DNA from: Stieleria bergensis
GTDB taxonomy: Bacteria; Planctomycetota; Planctomycetia; Pirellulales; Pirellulaceae
NCBI GenBank assembly: GCA_007745635.1
Contig: CP036272.1
Coordinates: forward strand, 5,850,816-5,914,815
Length of the DNA: 64,000 nt
Direction of reading: 5' to 3'
Numbering within the stretch: the first letter of the stretch is position 1; the number at the start of each line of letters is the position of its first letter. The position numbers and the translations under genes are program-made. This document shows positions 16,946-25,190 of the stretch, one piece after another. Below the pieces are notes generated by a model. That model was not told the DNA's origin. It did not search any database and saw nothing but the letters and a program-made list of their open reading frames with translations.

Positions 16946-17782
16946 ATGACCTTACTTGGTAAGTCGTTCACCGTTGTCATTTTCCTGCTTAGCGTTGCAT
17001 TCATGTTGCTCGCGCTGGCGGCGAATGCTACCCATCGCAATTGGCGCGATTTGGTTTTAGGCCCACAGGGCTATAAATCAAAGATCACCGAGCTGTCGGA
17101 ACTGAACCAACAGTTAACCTCCGAGAAAGAAGCGATCACACAATTACTGAATCGTGAACGGATGGCTCGTCGGTCCGCACTTTCAGCGTTGGAAACTCAG
17201 CGTCAGGCAGACACGGCTCGCTTGAAAGATCAGCAAACATCTTTAGAGACCTACATCGCTGCCAACACGGAGTTGATTCAGACCAACGAGATTAACGCAC
17301 GTGACTTGGAACAGAAGGGTACTCAGGTCGAAGAATTGGGCAAACGCCTTCGTACTGAACAAGGTAACCGTGACGCTCAGTTTCAAGTGTTGCTGACCGT
17401 TCAAGACGATCTTCAGAAAGCTCGCGGCTGGGTTGCGGAATTGAAGAACCGCAACGAAAGCCTGCTGAAGCAAGTTGCCGCCTGGACCGAGATTGCTGAC
17501 CACTACAACCTGCAATTCAACGATCCATTGGATGGTGCTCCACCCGAACTCGAAGGCAAAGTCGTCTTGGTCGATCGCGGAACCGGCTTGGTCTCTCTAT
17601 CGATCGGCAGTGACGATGGAATCAAAGCGGACCACGAGCTCTATGTCAGCCGTGACCAGCGTTACATCACAAAGCTCAAAATTGTAAAGACCTCTCCCAA
17701 CCGAGCGGTTGCTGAGATTGTGAAAAGTTCATCCAACGGTTTCGTTCAGGAAGGTGACAATGTCAACACTACCCTCCACTGA
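16946..17782 (+). CDS. Membrane-anchored coiled-coil protein
   Basis: This 278-aa protein has one N-terminal membrane helix (FTVVIFLLSVAFMLLALAANA), then a long charged coiled coil at about 45-185 rich in Glu, Gln and Arg (ELNQQLTSEKEAITQLL and similar). The last ~80 residues form a small beta domain (GKVVLVDRGTGLVSLSIGSDDGIK ... DNVN) resembling the S1/OB-like C-terminal domains of some envelope proteins; this match is only by appearance. ATG 16946 is chosen because TTG 16916 would only add ten non-hydrophobic residues. The next gene starts inside its 3' end. Function unknown; it probably spans the inner membrane into the periplasm. Confidence 0.75.
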   Translation: MTLLGKSFTVVIFLLSVAFMLLALAANATHRNWRDLVLGPQGYKSKITELSELNQQLTSEKEAITQLLNRERMARRSALSALETQRQADTARLKDQQTSLETYIAANTELIQTNEINARDLEQKGTQVEELGKRLRTEQGNRDAQFQVLLTVQDDLQKARGWVAELKNRNESLLKQVAAWTEIADHYNLQFNDPLDGAPPELEGKVVLVDRGTGLVSLSIGSDDGIKADHELYVSRDQRYITKLKIVKTSPNRAVAEIVKSSSNGFVQEGDNVNTTLH

Positions 17783-17963
17783 GAACCGCAAGCGATCGCC
17801 AAGCGTGTACTTGGTCATGTTGATTCTGGCAATGATCTTTCTGTTGATTGCTGTTGTTGCCATGGTCATGGAAATGAACCGCTGGGCTGACGACTACTGG
17901 AGCACTAAGCAGCACATGCCAACGGTTCAGGTTGTCGACCAGCCGTCACAGCACTACGCCTAA
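17760..17963 (+). CDS. Small single-span membrane protein
   Basis: This 67-aa protein starts at ATG 17760, 23 bases inside the preceding gene in another frame, with GGAAGG about six bases upstream. GTG 17754 is a weaker start. A charged N-terminus (TENRKRSPSV) leads into one strong membrane helix (YLVMLILAMIFLLIAVVAMVM) and a short polar tail. Overlap, ribosome site and shared terminator at 18015 imply coupled expression and possibly a complex with the coiled-coil protein. No family is recognised. Confidence 0.7.
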   Translation: MSTLPSTENRKRSPSVYLVMLILAMIFLLIAVVAMVMEMNRWADDYWSTKQHMPTVQVVDQPSQHYA

Positions 17964-18014
17964 GTGAATCATTTCGCGTTTGAACGGACACGTTCTTCGC
18001 GACAAATCAACGCC

Positions 18015-18048
18015 AAAGCCATGCTCGGTCATTCGAGCATGGCTTTTT
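18015..18048 (+). terminator. Rho-independent terminator
   Basis: A 13-bp perfect stem (18015-18027 with 18034-18046) including AAAGCCATGCTCG, with a six-base loop and a run of five T. It ends the coiled-coil/small membrane protein operon. Confidence 0.9.
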
Positions 18049-18235
18049 GCATGGTAGGCTTCTCCGCTAGCCGCTAAGTTGCTGGAGCACCACGGTGTGC
18101 CGAGCTTCTCAGGTTGAATCATCAGCCAACCGGGCGGCGTCCAACGCTGGCAGTGCCAGCTTCATCATCCCATCAAGACGCCTCAAGCGACCGGTTCCTC
18201 CAGGGCTGTGGGGCCGCGCGGGGTCGCGACTCGTT

Positions 18236-19279
18236 ATGCAGTTCAAACGAAAACACTGGATCACATTGGTCAAAATCTTGGTTCCGACCGTGATCTTGAT
18301 CTTGTTGATCTCGTGGATCACTCCCGAACAGCGCCAGGCTCTTTACGAGCAACCGAAGGACTACGGCCTGCTGCTGGCGGCACTGTTGCTGTCTCTGGTT
18401 GCCCTGAGCGTCTCGATCACACGTTGGTGCTGCTTGGTACGCTGTCAAGGCATCAAGCTGTCGCTGATCGAAGCGCATCGCCTGGGCATGATTGGCTACC
18501 TGCTGAATTTTGTCTCCGCAGGCACGGTGGGTGGAGACTTTTTCAAAGCCATCTTTTTGGCTCGCCAGTGTCCAGGGCATCGTGTGCAAGCGATCACATC
18601 GGTGGTCGTTGATCGTGCGCTGGGGCTTTACGGATTGCTGCTACTGGCTTTAGCGGCATTCACGTTTGGAGGCGACATTGGAGCGGGCCAGGTATCCGAT
18701 GAACTCAGGCAACTGAGAATCATGACTGCGGTGCTGGCTGGAGTGGGCGCGGTGGGACTGGCCGTTTTAGTGTTTGGCGGTCGCTTGGTGGATCGATTGC
18801 TTGACTCCTTGGCCAAGCTCCCCGTGATCGGCTCGCTGACCGTCAAGGCAGTCTCTCCGGTGCGTCAATACAGTGAACACCCCTGGACGCTTAGCCTTTC
18901 GCTGATCTTGAGCCTGGGAGTCCATAGTTTGCTAAGCGCCAGCCTCTTTCTGATCGCGATCAGCCTGTACGACGATGCGCCGACACTCGTCCAACATATG
19001 ATCATCGTCCCCATTTCGATGCTAGCCGGAGCGTTGCCCATCTCGCCCGCTGGCTTAGGCGTTTTCGAAGCGACCTTCAATGCCATGTACGAAGTCGTTC
19101 CCAGTGAACCGACGCTGGCATCAGGCACCATCATCGCCTTGTTCTATCTGCTGATTCGCATCCTGATCGCCTTCCTTGGCACGGTGTTTTACTGGACCGC
19201 TGGCGATGATGTTCGAGAGTCCATCCAGGAAGCGGAGACAGACGCGGATTCGACCGCAGAAGCACCGACTGGCAACTGA
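18236..19279 (+). CDS. Lysylphosphatidylglycerol synthase TM region/UPF0104 flippase-like protein
   Basis: This 347-aa integral membrane protein shows about eight hydrophobic helices. Family signatures are NFVSAGTVGGDFFKAIFL followed by VVVDRALGLYGLLLLA, and PAGLGVFEATFNAMY near the C-terminus, typical of the TIGR00374/UPF0104 group that includes the flippase half of MprF. It lacks the C-terminal lysyl-transferase domain of MprF, so lipid or polyprenyl-linked substrate transport is more likely than lipid lysylation. The start ATG 18236 gives the expected MQFKRKHW basic n-region. It ends just before a hairpin shared with the convergent coiled-coil gene. Confidence 0.83.
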   Translation: MQFKRKHWITLVKILVPTVILILLISWITPEQRQALYEQPKDYGLLLAALLLSLVALSVSITRWCCLVRCQGIKLSLIEAHRLGMIGYLLNFVSAGTVGGDFFKAIFLARQCPGHRVQAITSVVVDRALGLYGLLLLALAAFTFGGDIGAGQVSDELRQLRIMTAVLAGVGAVGLAVLVFGGRLVDRLLDSLAKLPVIGSLTVKAVSPVRQYSEHPWTLSLSLILSLGVHSLLSASLFLIAISLYDDAPTLVQHMIIVPISMLAGALPISPAGLGVFEATFNAMYEVVPSEPTLASGTIIALFYLLIRILIAFLGTVFYWTAGDDVRESIQEAETDADSTAEAPTGN

Positions 19280-19302
19280 CAACGTACAGCGCTGGCAAAG
19301 AA

Positions 19303-19338
19303 AAAGCGGCCGCTGGAAATCAATCCATCAGCCGCTTT
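19303..19338 (-). terminator. Terminator between convergent genes
   Basis: AAAGCGGC (19303-19310) pairs with GCCGCTTT (19331-19338), and an inner TGGA/TCCA stem narrows the loop. On the minus strand the stem is followed by a T-rich tail, so it mainly serves the 776-aa coiled-coil gene. It may weakly terminate the plus-strand gene as well. Confidence 0.7.
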
Positions 19339-19373
19339 CGGTCTGTAAGTTGTTGGTGTTTCGCCGCCAGTCG

Positions 19374-21704
19374 TCAAGCTGCCGCATGACGGGGATACTG
19401 CAGCTGCAGGAGCTGATCGATGCGTTCCTGATAAGCTTGCCGCTCGGCTTGATAGTTTGCGGTCTGCTTTGCCAAGGCATCGCTCAAGCGGCGTGCCTCA
19501 GCGGCATGGTCGTCCTGATCATCCTCGGCCAGCTGTAGTTGCAATTGCTGGATCAGCTCATTGGCTTCATCAAGCTGAAGCTTCAGAGTCACATTCTCTG
19601 CTTCCGCCTGCTGTTGCAACGCGGCTGAATCGGCAGCGGAGATTGTCGAATGAGCTGCCAACTGCTCGCGTTCGCGGCTTTGCAGCAACTGCACCTGCAA
19701 CTCGTTCACCTGCCGTTGCCACTGCTGAGCGACTTCTGCGTGAACAGCCTCTCGGATCGATCCGTCATCATCCCGGTTGATTTCGTCGGCCTCGTTGGAC
19801 TGTTCCGCGAGCTGGCTGACGTAAGCTTCCAACTCTTCGACTCGGCTCTGCGCTTCGGCCCATCGATCATCGGTATGACTGAGATCGGACTTCAACTTAC
19901 CGATCAGTTCCGACTTGGTTTGCTGATCCTGGTACTGTTTGGCAAGCTCAGAATCCTGCTGATCGGTTTTTTGTTTTAGACCGTCCGTCAAAGCCTGCAA
20001 CGCGTCGATCTGTTGCTGTGCGTCCGTCATTCTGTGCTGCAGCTGATCATTTTGTTCGGCCGCTTGCAAGGCAATCAGACCACTGGAAACGAGCTCTGCC
20101 TGCAACTCTTGCATCGCATCGGCGTTCTTCTGTAACTCAGACTGCGCCGCCTTGTTCTGGTGTTCCAGTTCGGCGACTTTGCCTTGATGAGCTTCTGACT
20201 GGTGGTCAATCAGAGCCTCCAGCTGCTGCTTTGTCCGTGCAGCCTGCTCTTGGTGTTCGTCAAAATCAGCTTTCAGCGCCTGGAGGTGGCTGTCTTGTGA
20301 TTCGATCTGCAACTGTTGTTCAGCGGTCCGTTCGCTAGCCTCGGCCAACAAAGCTTGTAGGGATCGATTTTCGTGAACCGATTCCGCAATCTCAGTTCGC
20401 GCCCGATCGGAATACACGGTTTGCAACTCCAACTCCCGTTGGGCTTTGATGGCCAGTGCCACTTGATCTGCCAATTGTGATTCAGCCAAATCGCGTTGCT
20501 GCTTCAATTGCTCGTTGGATTGCCTGAGTTGGCGTTCGCTAACGGTTGTCAAAGCGAGCGAACGCATGAGCGAAACCTTTTCCTCCGATTCCGCGCCCAA
20601 CCGAATGCGACAATCACTTAACTCCTGGTCGGTCACGGCCACCAACTGCCGAAGCTCTTGATGTTCCAGGGAGTACTGGCGACACACGGACTCCAATTCT
20701 TGCTGCAAGGATTGCTGCTGACTGTTGAGATCATCAATCAGGTGATCCAAGTCATCGATCTGTAGCAGTTGTCGCTGATCTTGAACTTGCAGCGCGACGA
20801 CCTTGGCCTGCAGTTGTCGCAGTTGTTGGTGCCAAGCAGTCTGCTCTTCGGTGAACGATTGATAGACCGAATCGAGTTCGCTTTGCAGGCTGTCGATCTG
20901 TTGCTGGTCGTTACCACGCACGTCTTGGAGATGTTCGCATAGCGAGACGGCTTGATCATGCGCGACCTGCCAATTCAGGTGCACACTCAGTGATTCCTTG
21001 GCTTGTCGTTGCAGGGGATCAATTTTTGCTTTTAAACGATCCAGTTTCTCCTGCATGGTTTGCAGCGTTTGCTTTTGGCAATCGATCAACTGCTCTCGAT
21101 CCGCCACTGCACTGGCCTGGGCGTGCTCGAGTTCGCTGCGCAGATACTCGCTGCGCGCCGCGGCTTGATCTTCTTTTTGCTTGGCTGCTTGCAATTGGAT
21201 TTCGAGGTCAGCGAGGCGTTGCTGGAGTGATCGCAACAACTCAGGATCCGATGCCGGGACTTCGTTCAATTGTTGTCGCAAGCCGCGCAACTGGGCGGCC
21301 ATGGTTTCCATGGCCTGCTGGTAGTACCTTGCATAGTGCTGATGCGTTTGCTGGCGATACTGCTCCATTTGCCAGAGCCAGTGTTCCCGCAGAGCCAGAT
21401 CATGGTTGATCGAACTAGCAATGTTGCCGTTGGCCGTGATCTGCGATGCAACCGAGTCCGGCCACGGATCGCGGGCCGTCGGTCGTGGGACCGGCCGCGG
21501 CGCCAGTTGATGACCAGGCATCGGAACTGAAGCGGGCGAATCCATGTCGCCATCGGTATACCATCGAGAATCCATCGTTTGATCCCATCCCTGGGCAAAA
21601 GAGGTTACTGACTCACGCCACACCGCAAATTGCCTGCGCGCATGGTCGCTTGAGTCATCGCTATTGGAGTCGACTGGGCTGAAAAACCAACCACGACGAG
21701 CCAT
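19374..21704 (-). CDS. Large cytoplasmic coiled-coil protein
   Basis: This 776-aa protein has no signal peptide or membrane helix. Residues 1-110 are Pro/Asp/Ser-rich and probably disordered (APRPVPRPTARDPWP). From about 115 to the end it is almost continuous heptad coiled coil, very rich in Gln, Leu, Glu and Ala (for example LRSLQQRLADLEIQLQAAKQ and ELVSSGLIALQAAEQNDQLQ). Such SMC/filament-like proteins without ATPase heads can act as scaffolds or cytoskeletal filaments. I recognise no family. It is preceded by a strong hairpin in its leader (21716-21766). Confidence 0.75.
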   Translation of the reverse strand: MARRGWFFSPVDSNSDDSSDHARRQFAVWRESVTSFAQGWDQTMDSRWYTDGDMDSPASVPMPGHQLAPRPVPRPTARDPWPDSVASQITANGNIASSINHDLALREHWLWQMEQYRQQTHQHYARYYQQAMETMAAQLRGLRQQLNEVPASDPELLRSLQQRLADLEIQLQAAKQKEDQAAARSEYLRSELEHAQASAVADREQLIDCQKQTLQTMQEKLDRLKAKIDPLQRQAKESLSVHLNWQVAHDQAVSLCEHLQDVRGNDQQQIDSLQSELDSVYQSFTEEQTAWHQQLRQLQAKVVALQVQDQRQLLQIDDLDHLIDDLNSQQQSLQQELESVCRQYSLEHQELRQLVAVTDQELSDCRIRLGAESEEKVSLMRSLALTTVSERQLRQSNEQLKQQRDLAESQLADQVALAIKAQRELELQTVYSDRARTEIAESVHENRSLQALLAEASERTAEQQLQIESQDSHLQALKADFDEHQEQAARTKQQLEALIDHQSEAHQGKVAELEHQNKAAQSELQKNADAMQELQAELVSSGLIALQAAEQNDQLQHRMTDAQQQIDALQALTDGLKQKTDQQDSELAKQYQDQQTKSELIGKLKSDLSHTDDRWAEAQSRVEELEAYVSQLAEQSNEADEINRDDDGSIREAVHAEVAQQWQRQVNELQVQLLQSREREQLAAHSTISAADSAALQQQAEAENVTLKLQLDEANELIQQLQLQLAEDDQDDHAAEARRLSDALAKQTANYQAERQAYQERIDQLLQLQYPRHAAA

Positions 21705-21715
21705 TGCGTCTCAAT

Positions 21716-21766
21716 CCGTTGACACCGGCCCGCTGCCGTTGATGCGCAGGGGGACTGCGTCAACGG
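21716..21766. repeat. Strong imperfect hairpin upstream of the coiled-coil gene
   Basis: CCGTTGAT-GCGCAG (21736-21749) folds back on CTGCGT-CAACGG (21755-21766) with a five-base loop and a two-base bulge. A second CCGTTGAC at 21716-21723 could compete for the same GTCAACGG arm. There is no T tract, so a regulatory or mRNA-stability role is more likely than termination. Confidence 0.55.
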
Positions 21767-21841
21767 GTTAGCTGATTCTGCCACCATAGAAAAGAGCCAC
21801 GTCGACCGCGAGCCCAGTTTAGGATCGCCGACGCGAACAGC

Positions 21842-22546
21842 CTAAATCGAAAATCCGCCGCTAGTGGCCCAGAAGATGCCCAGCATGATCAGCCAGACCA
21901 GATCCAAGAAATGCCAATAGGTGGCCGAGAAATCGATCGGCCAGTGTCGCTCATGATCGTATCGGCCCAAAGTGTTCAGTGCCCCGACGATCCCCAGAGC
22001 GATCACGCCGCCAAGAACGTGCAAGGCGTGCAGGACAACCAAGGAAATCACCATGCCAAAGATGCCCACGCCCGTGCCGCGACCATCAGCCATGGCCAAC
22101 AACATCTCATGAATCGCCTGGCACTGTAGCACGGTGAACAAGATCGCCAGCAACACACTGGAGAGCAACAACACTGACGTTGCAGCGATTCGGTCGCGCC
22201 GCACCGAACGGGTCGCCAGATGCGTCATCAAACTGATGACCAACAATAAAGCCGTGCTGATGAGCAGCGATCCCGGCAAGGGAGTCTGCCGCTGGATGGT
22301 GTCCCAACGCGTGAACGCGTACAGACCATAGAGCACCATTCCCGCCATGAAAAAGACTGCCAAGGCGACCAGAAACAACCAGCCCCCCTGACGAGCACGG
22401 TTATCCACGGGCAGTTGATTCACGGCCCGTGAGCGTCGCTTGACGCGGCGCTGCTTGGCCAGCGGCGATGAATCACCCACCGGCAAAGACGACTGGTCGC
22501 GATCGTCAGACGTTGCGTCGTTAGGATCGGAGTCAGAACCAAACAT
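21842..22546 (-). CDS. Cytochrome c oxidase subunit III-like protein
   Basis: This 234-aa membrane protein has five hydrophobic helices after a ~50-residue polar N-terminus rich in Ser, Asp and Arg. Subunit III features are GWLFLVALAVFFMAGMVLYG, LHVLGGVIALGIV (the conserved H-GG helix) and the C-terminal ATYWHFLDLVWLIMLGIFW, matching the family YWHFVDxVW signature. In a cytochrome or quinol oxidase this subunit stabilises the proton-pumping core. No coxA, coxB or haem-assembly gene is near, so it is an orphan in this window. ATG 22546 is preferred over TTG 22609, which adds a poorly fitting hydrophobic stretch. Confidence 0.82.
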   Translation of the reverse strand: MFGSDSDPNDATSDDRDQSSLPVGDSSPLAKQRRVKRRSRAVNQLPVDNRARQGGWLFLVALAVFFMAGMVLYGLYAFTRWDTIQRQTPLPGSLLISTALLLVISLMTHLATRSVRRDRIAATSVLLLSSVLLAILFTVLQCQAIHEMLLAMADGRGTGVGIFGMVISLVVLHALHVLGGVIALGIVGALNTLGRYDHERHWPIDFSATYWHFLDLVWLIMLGIFWATSGGFSI

Positions 22547-23063
22547 GCAGGCCCAGCGATAGAAACCAGAGAAAGAAAACGGAACCACCAACACAGCGCC
22601 CAATATCAAACCGTAAGGTTAAAGCCTAATCAACCGAGAGACCAACGCCTTAGGTGTGACAACCTGTCGCCCCCGACAATCAAGCCGCAAACAAGCTCAT
22701 GCCGGGCTCCGCCTAGCCACCTGGAGGGTCGCCACCAAACGCTGTGGTCAGGGGACGGTTTTCCCACGGCAGCTCGATCAACGACCCGCCAAACCAGGCA
22801 GTGTTTACCGGTATTTTCAGGGGATGCGCCCTAGTGTGAGAATCGTTAGCCAGCTAAAACGATACTCTGTCAGGGCTGGCTCCACGCAACGAGCTGCCTG
22901 TGACAAGTCATTTGATGCCCCAGTCGGCAGGACACCAGTCTTCAGGGCCCGGATCGGCACATCCGGATCGGCAACAACCGGATCTGCAACGCTCTGATGG
23001 CTGACGCGTTGATCGCCTGTTCAAATGATGTTGGCCCACCATGTTTGTTCGAAGCGACGATCG
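22547..23063. other. Divergent intergenic region with CCGGATCGGCA repeats
   Basis: 517 bases between coxIII and the acetyltransferase. CCGGATCGGCA occurs at 22949-22959 and 22963-22973, and CCGGATCTGCA at 22978-22988, with 14-15-base spacing, about 80-115 bp upstream of the acetyltransferase start. Open frames here look like background. Confidence 0.5.
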
Positions 23064-24020
23064 ATGAGAAGCATCCGTGAATTTTGCAATGCCGACCTCC
23101 CAGGGCTGACCCGGGTCTGGAGCGAGCACTGGGAGAGCGTCGGGATGCCGCCTGCGGTCAGTGCCGCGATCATTGATCGAGCGATCTTATCACGGACGTT
23201 CTTTCATCCCCACGATTTGATTGTGGCCGAAGATAACGGGCACCTGCAAGCCTGGGCGTACCTCAGTCGACCTAGCATTTCCGAAGACCCTCGACTGCAA
23301 GACAACGACGATCATCTGGCGGTCGTCTCGGCCATTTGCTTTACACAAGAAGGCCTTCGTTTTAGCGATCAGATCCTGGCCGCCGCTGAACAGCGAGCCC
23401 GTGATCTTGGCTGCACTCGTTTACAGGTTGGACTGGCCCGAGACCAGATGTGTGGTTTTGCAGGCCTGCCACCGGTGGGGCACGGAATTGGAGTGCCTGA
23501 AGATGACATGCGTGTCGCTTCGCTGCTGAGCCGCCAAGGCTATTCACCGGAAAACCAATACTTGCGAATGGCGGTGACCACCGCGCCTTATCGTCCGCCC
23601 ACCAATCGCACCATGATCCAGTTTCGTCGCACCACGCGCGCCGAACGATCAGCGGTGGTTCCCCAAGGTGGCCGCTATGCCAGCGCCATGAGCCACTTGG
23701 ACATCGAACATTACCAACTGATCAACCACCGCACGGGCGAACACTTGGCGAACGCTCGTCTGTGGCTCAGCGATCCAGAGGCACAAGTGATGAGCTGCAG
23801 CGAAGCGATCCTTGACCTGACCGTCACCGAGACGCCTGGAGAGTTGACCGATGCAGAACGTTTCCTGGTCAGTGCGCTGGTCCAGTCGCTGGCCACCCGC
23901 TGTGTGTTCAAAGTCGAAACAGCGATCGACGCCAGTCATCGCACGCTGGAGACACAGCTGACCGAATTAGTGTTTTCAGCCGCCGGACGCGGACAGCGTT
24001 GGGTGAAACCGTTGACCTAG
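23064..24020 (+). CDS. GNAT-family acetyltransferase
   Basis: This 318-aa protein begins with a GNAT-type fold: IREFCNADLPGLTRVWSEHW, then IVAEDNGHLQAWAYLS as core strands and FSDQILAAAEQRARDLGCTRLQVGL as the acetyl-CoA-binding helix region, though the canonical R/QxxGxG/A loop is not obvious. The C-terminal ~110 residues may be a second, degenerate GNAT unit (HRTGEHLANARLWLS ... LVSALVQSL). ATG 23064 is used because the family start falls there. Substrate unknown. It lies 51 bases before the TPR-recO operon and may be its first gene. Confidence 0.7.
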   Translation: MRSIREFCNADLPGLTRVWSEHWESVGMPPAVSAAIIDRAILSRTFFHPHDLIVAEDNGHLQAWAYLSRPSISEDPRLQDNDDHLAVVSAICFTQEGLRFSDQILAAAEQRARDLGCTRLQVGLARDQMCGFAGLPPVGHGIGVPEDDMRVASLLSRQGYSPENQYLRMAVTTAPYRPPTNRTMIQFRRTTRAERSAVVPQGGRYASAMSHLDIEHYQLINHRTGEHLANARLWLSDPEAQVMSCSEAILDLTVTETPGELTDAERFLVSALVQSLATRCVFKVETAIDASHRTLETQLTELVFSAAGRGQRWVKPLT

Positions 24021-24071
24021 TCGCTGCCAGCTCCCGTTCATCCATCCACCACTCCTGCCCACCACGCTTGC

Positions 24072-24416
24072 ATGTCTCGCAAAGAAAAGATCCTCGCCAT
24101 GTTGGCGGATTCCCCTGAAGATACGTTCCTGCGTTACAGTTTGGCCATGGAACTACGCAGCGAAGCGGATCATGAAGCCAGCCTCAGCAAGCTGGCCGAA
24201 CTGATCGCTGAGAAGCCGCCATTCGTCGCGGCCTTCTTCATGTCAGCCCAGCAACTGGTCCAATTGGGGCGAATCGACGAGGCCCGCACACTGCTTCGAG
24301 ACGGAATCGACCAGGCACGCCAACAAGACGACGCCCACGCTGCCGCTGAAATGGGTGAATTGCTGACTTCGCTCGGTGCGTTAGGCGAAGCCGATGACGA
24401 TGACGACGAACTGTAA
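24072..24416 (+). CDS. Small TPR-like protein
   Basis: This 114-aa protein consists of two or three helical repeats (TFLRYSLAMELRSEADHEASLSKLAELI and FFMSAQQLVQLGRIDEARTLLRDGI) and an acidic tail of Asp and Glu. The repeats match the TPR pattern, so it is probably a cytoplasmic adaptor. Its TAA stop abuts the recO start (no gap), so the two are translated from one message. No specific family is recognised. Confidence 0.72.
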   Translation: MSRKEKILAMLADSPEDTFLRYSLAMELRSEADHEASLSKLAELIAEKPPFVAAFFMSAQQLVQLGRIDEARTLLRDGIDQARQQDDAHAAAEMGELLTSLGALGEADDDDDEL

Positions 24417-25190
24417 ATGGCTGCCGAATCTTCTGTCGCCGTTGTGCTGAAAACGATTGAGTTCAGCGAGACAAGCTTGATCGTCACTCTGTTCACCAGA
24501 GACTTTGGGCAAGTGACGGCAATTGCCAAAGGAGCACGCCGGCCGAAAAGTTCTTTTGAAGGTTCGCTTGACCTGCTTGCCGTCTGTCGTGTAGTCCTTA
24601 TCCGTAAAGCCTCCGATGCGCTGGATCTGTTAACCGAAGCAAAGCTCAATCGCCGATTCCGTGGTGCTGACAAGTCACTGACCCGTCTGCACGGTGGATA
24701 CTATTTGGCGGAAATGTTGCGATTGCTGACCGAAACACATGATCCCCAGCCGATGCTTTATGACCTGACGTTGGATGCACTGAGTCAAATCGATGGCACC
24801 GGTAATGCCGCTCTGGCGCTACTGGGCTTTGATGCGATTGCCTTGCGTTTGCTCGGTCACACCCCCACCACTCGAACCTGTGCCGATTGCGGCGTCGCGA
24901 CCCAACTGGATCGCTCCGTCCCATTTAGCCCAGCCGCCGGCGGTGTGGTTTGTGGCTCCTGTCGAATCAGCCAACCGAGCGTCTTCATCGTGCGACCTAA
25001 AACGTTGCAGTGTTTGGAGCGATTACTGGACAATCAAACTCGCTTGCCACTCGCGACGGCCAGCGCCAATAAGATTGACGCGAACTATCGCGACGTACGC
25101 GTGTTACTCAATCGATACATTGAAGTGATTTTGGGCAAGACTCCGAGGATGCAATCCTTCTTGCCCGCCCGGATGGAACCGAGCGAATGA
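24417..25190 (+). CDS. recO: DNA repair protein RecO
   Basis: RecO mediates loading of RecA onto SSB-coated single strands in the RecFOR pathway and anneals strands. This 257-aa protein shows the family order: OB-fold N-terminus (VVLKTIEFSETSLIVTLFTRDFGQVTAIAKGARR), a helical middle with LHGGYYLAEMLRLLTE, and the zinc site CADCG ... CGSC. Length matches the usual 240-260. It directly follows the TPR gene and overlaps the next gene by ATGA, so it sits mid-operon. recF and recR are not in the window. Confidence 0.93.
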   Translation: MAAESSVAVVLKTIEFSETSLIVTLFTRDFGQVTAIAKGARRPKSSFEGSLDLLAVCRVVLIRKASDALDLLTEAKLNRRFRGADKSLTRLHGGYYLAEMLRLLTETHDPQPMLYDLTLDALSQIDGTGNAALALLGFDAIALRLLGHTPTTRTCADCGVATQLDRSVPFSPAAGGVVCGSCRISQPSVFIVRPKTLQCLERLLDNQTRLPLATASANKIDANYRDVRVLLNRYIEVILGKTPRMQSFLPARMEPSE

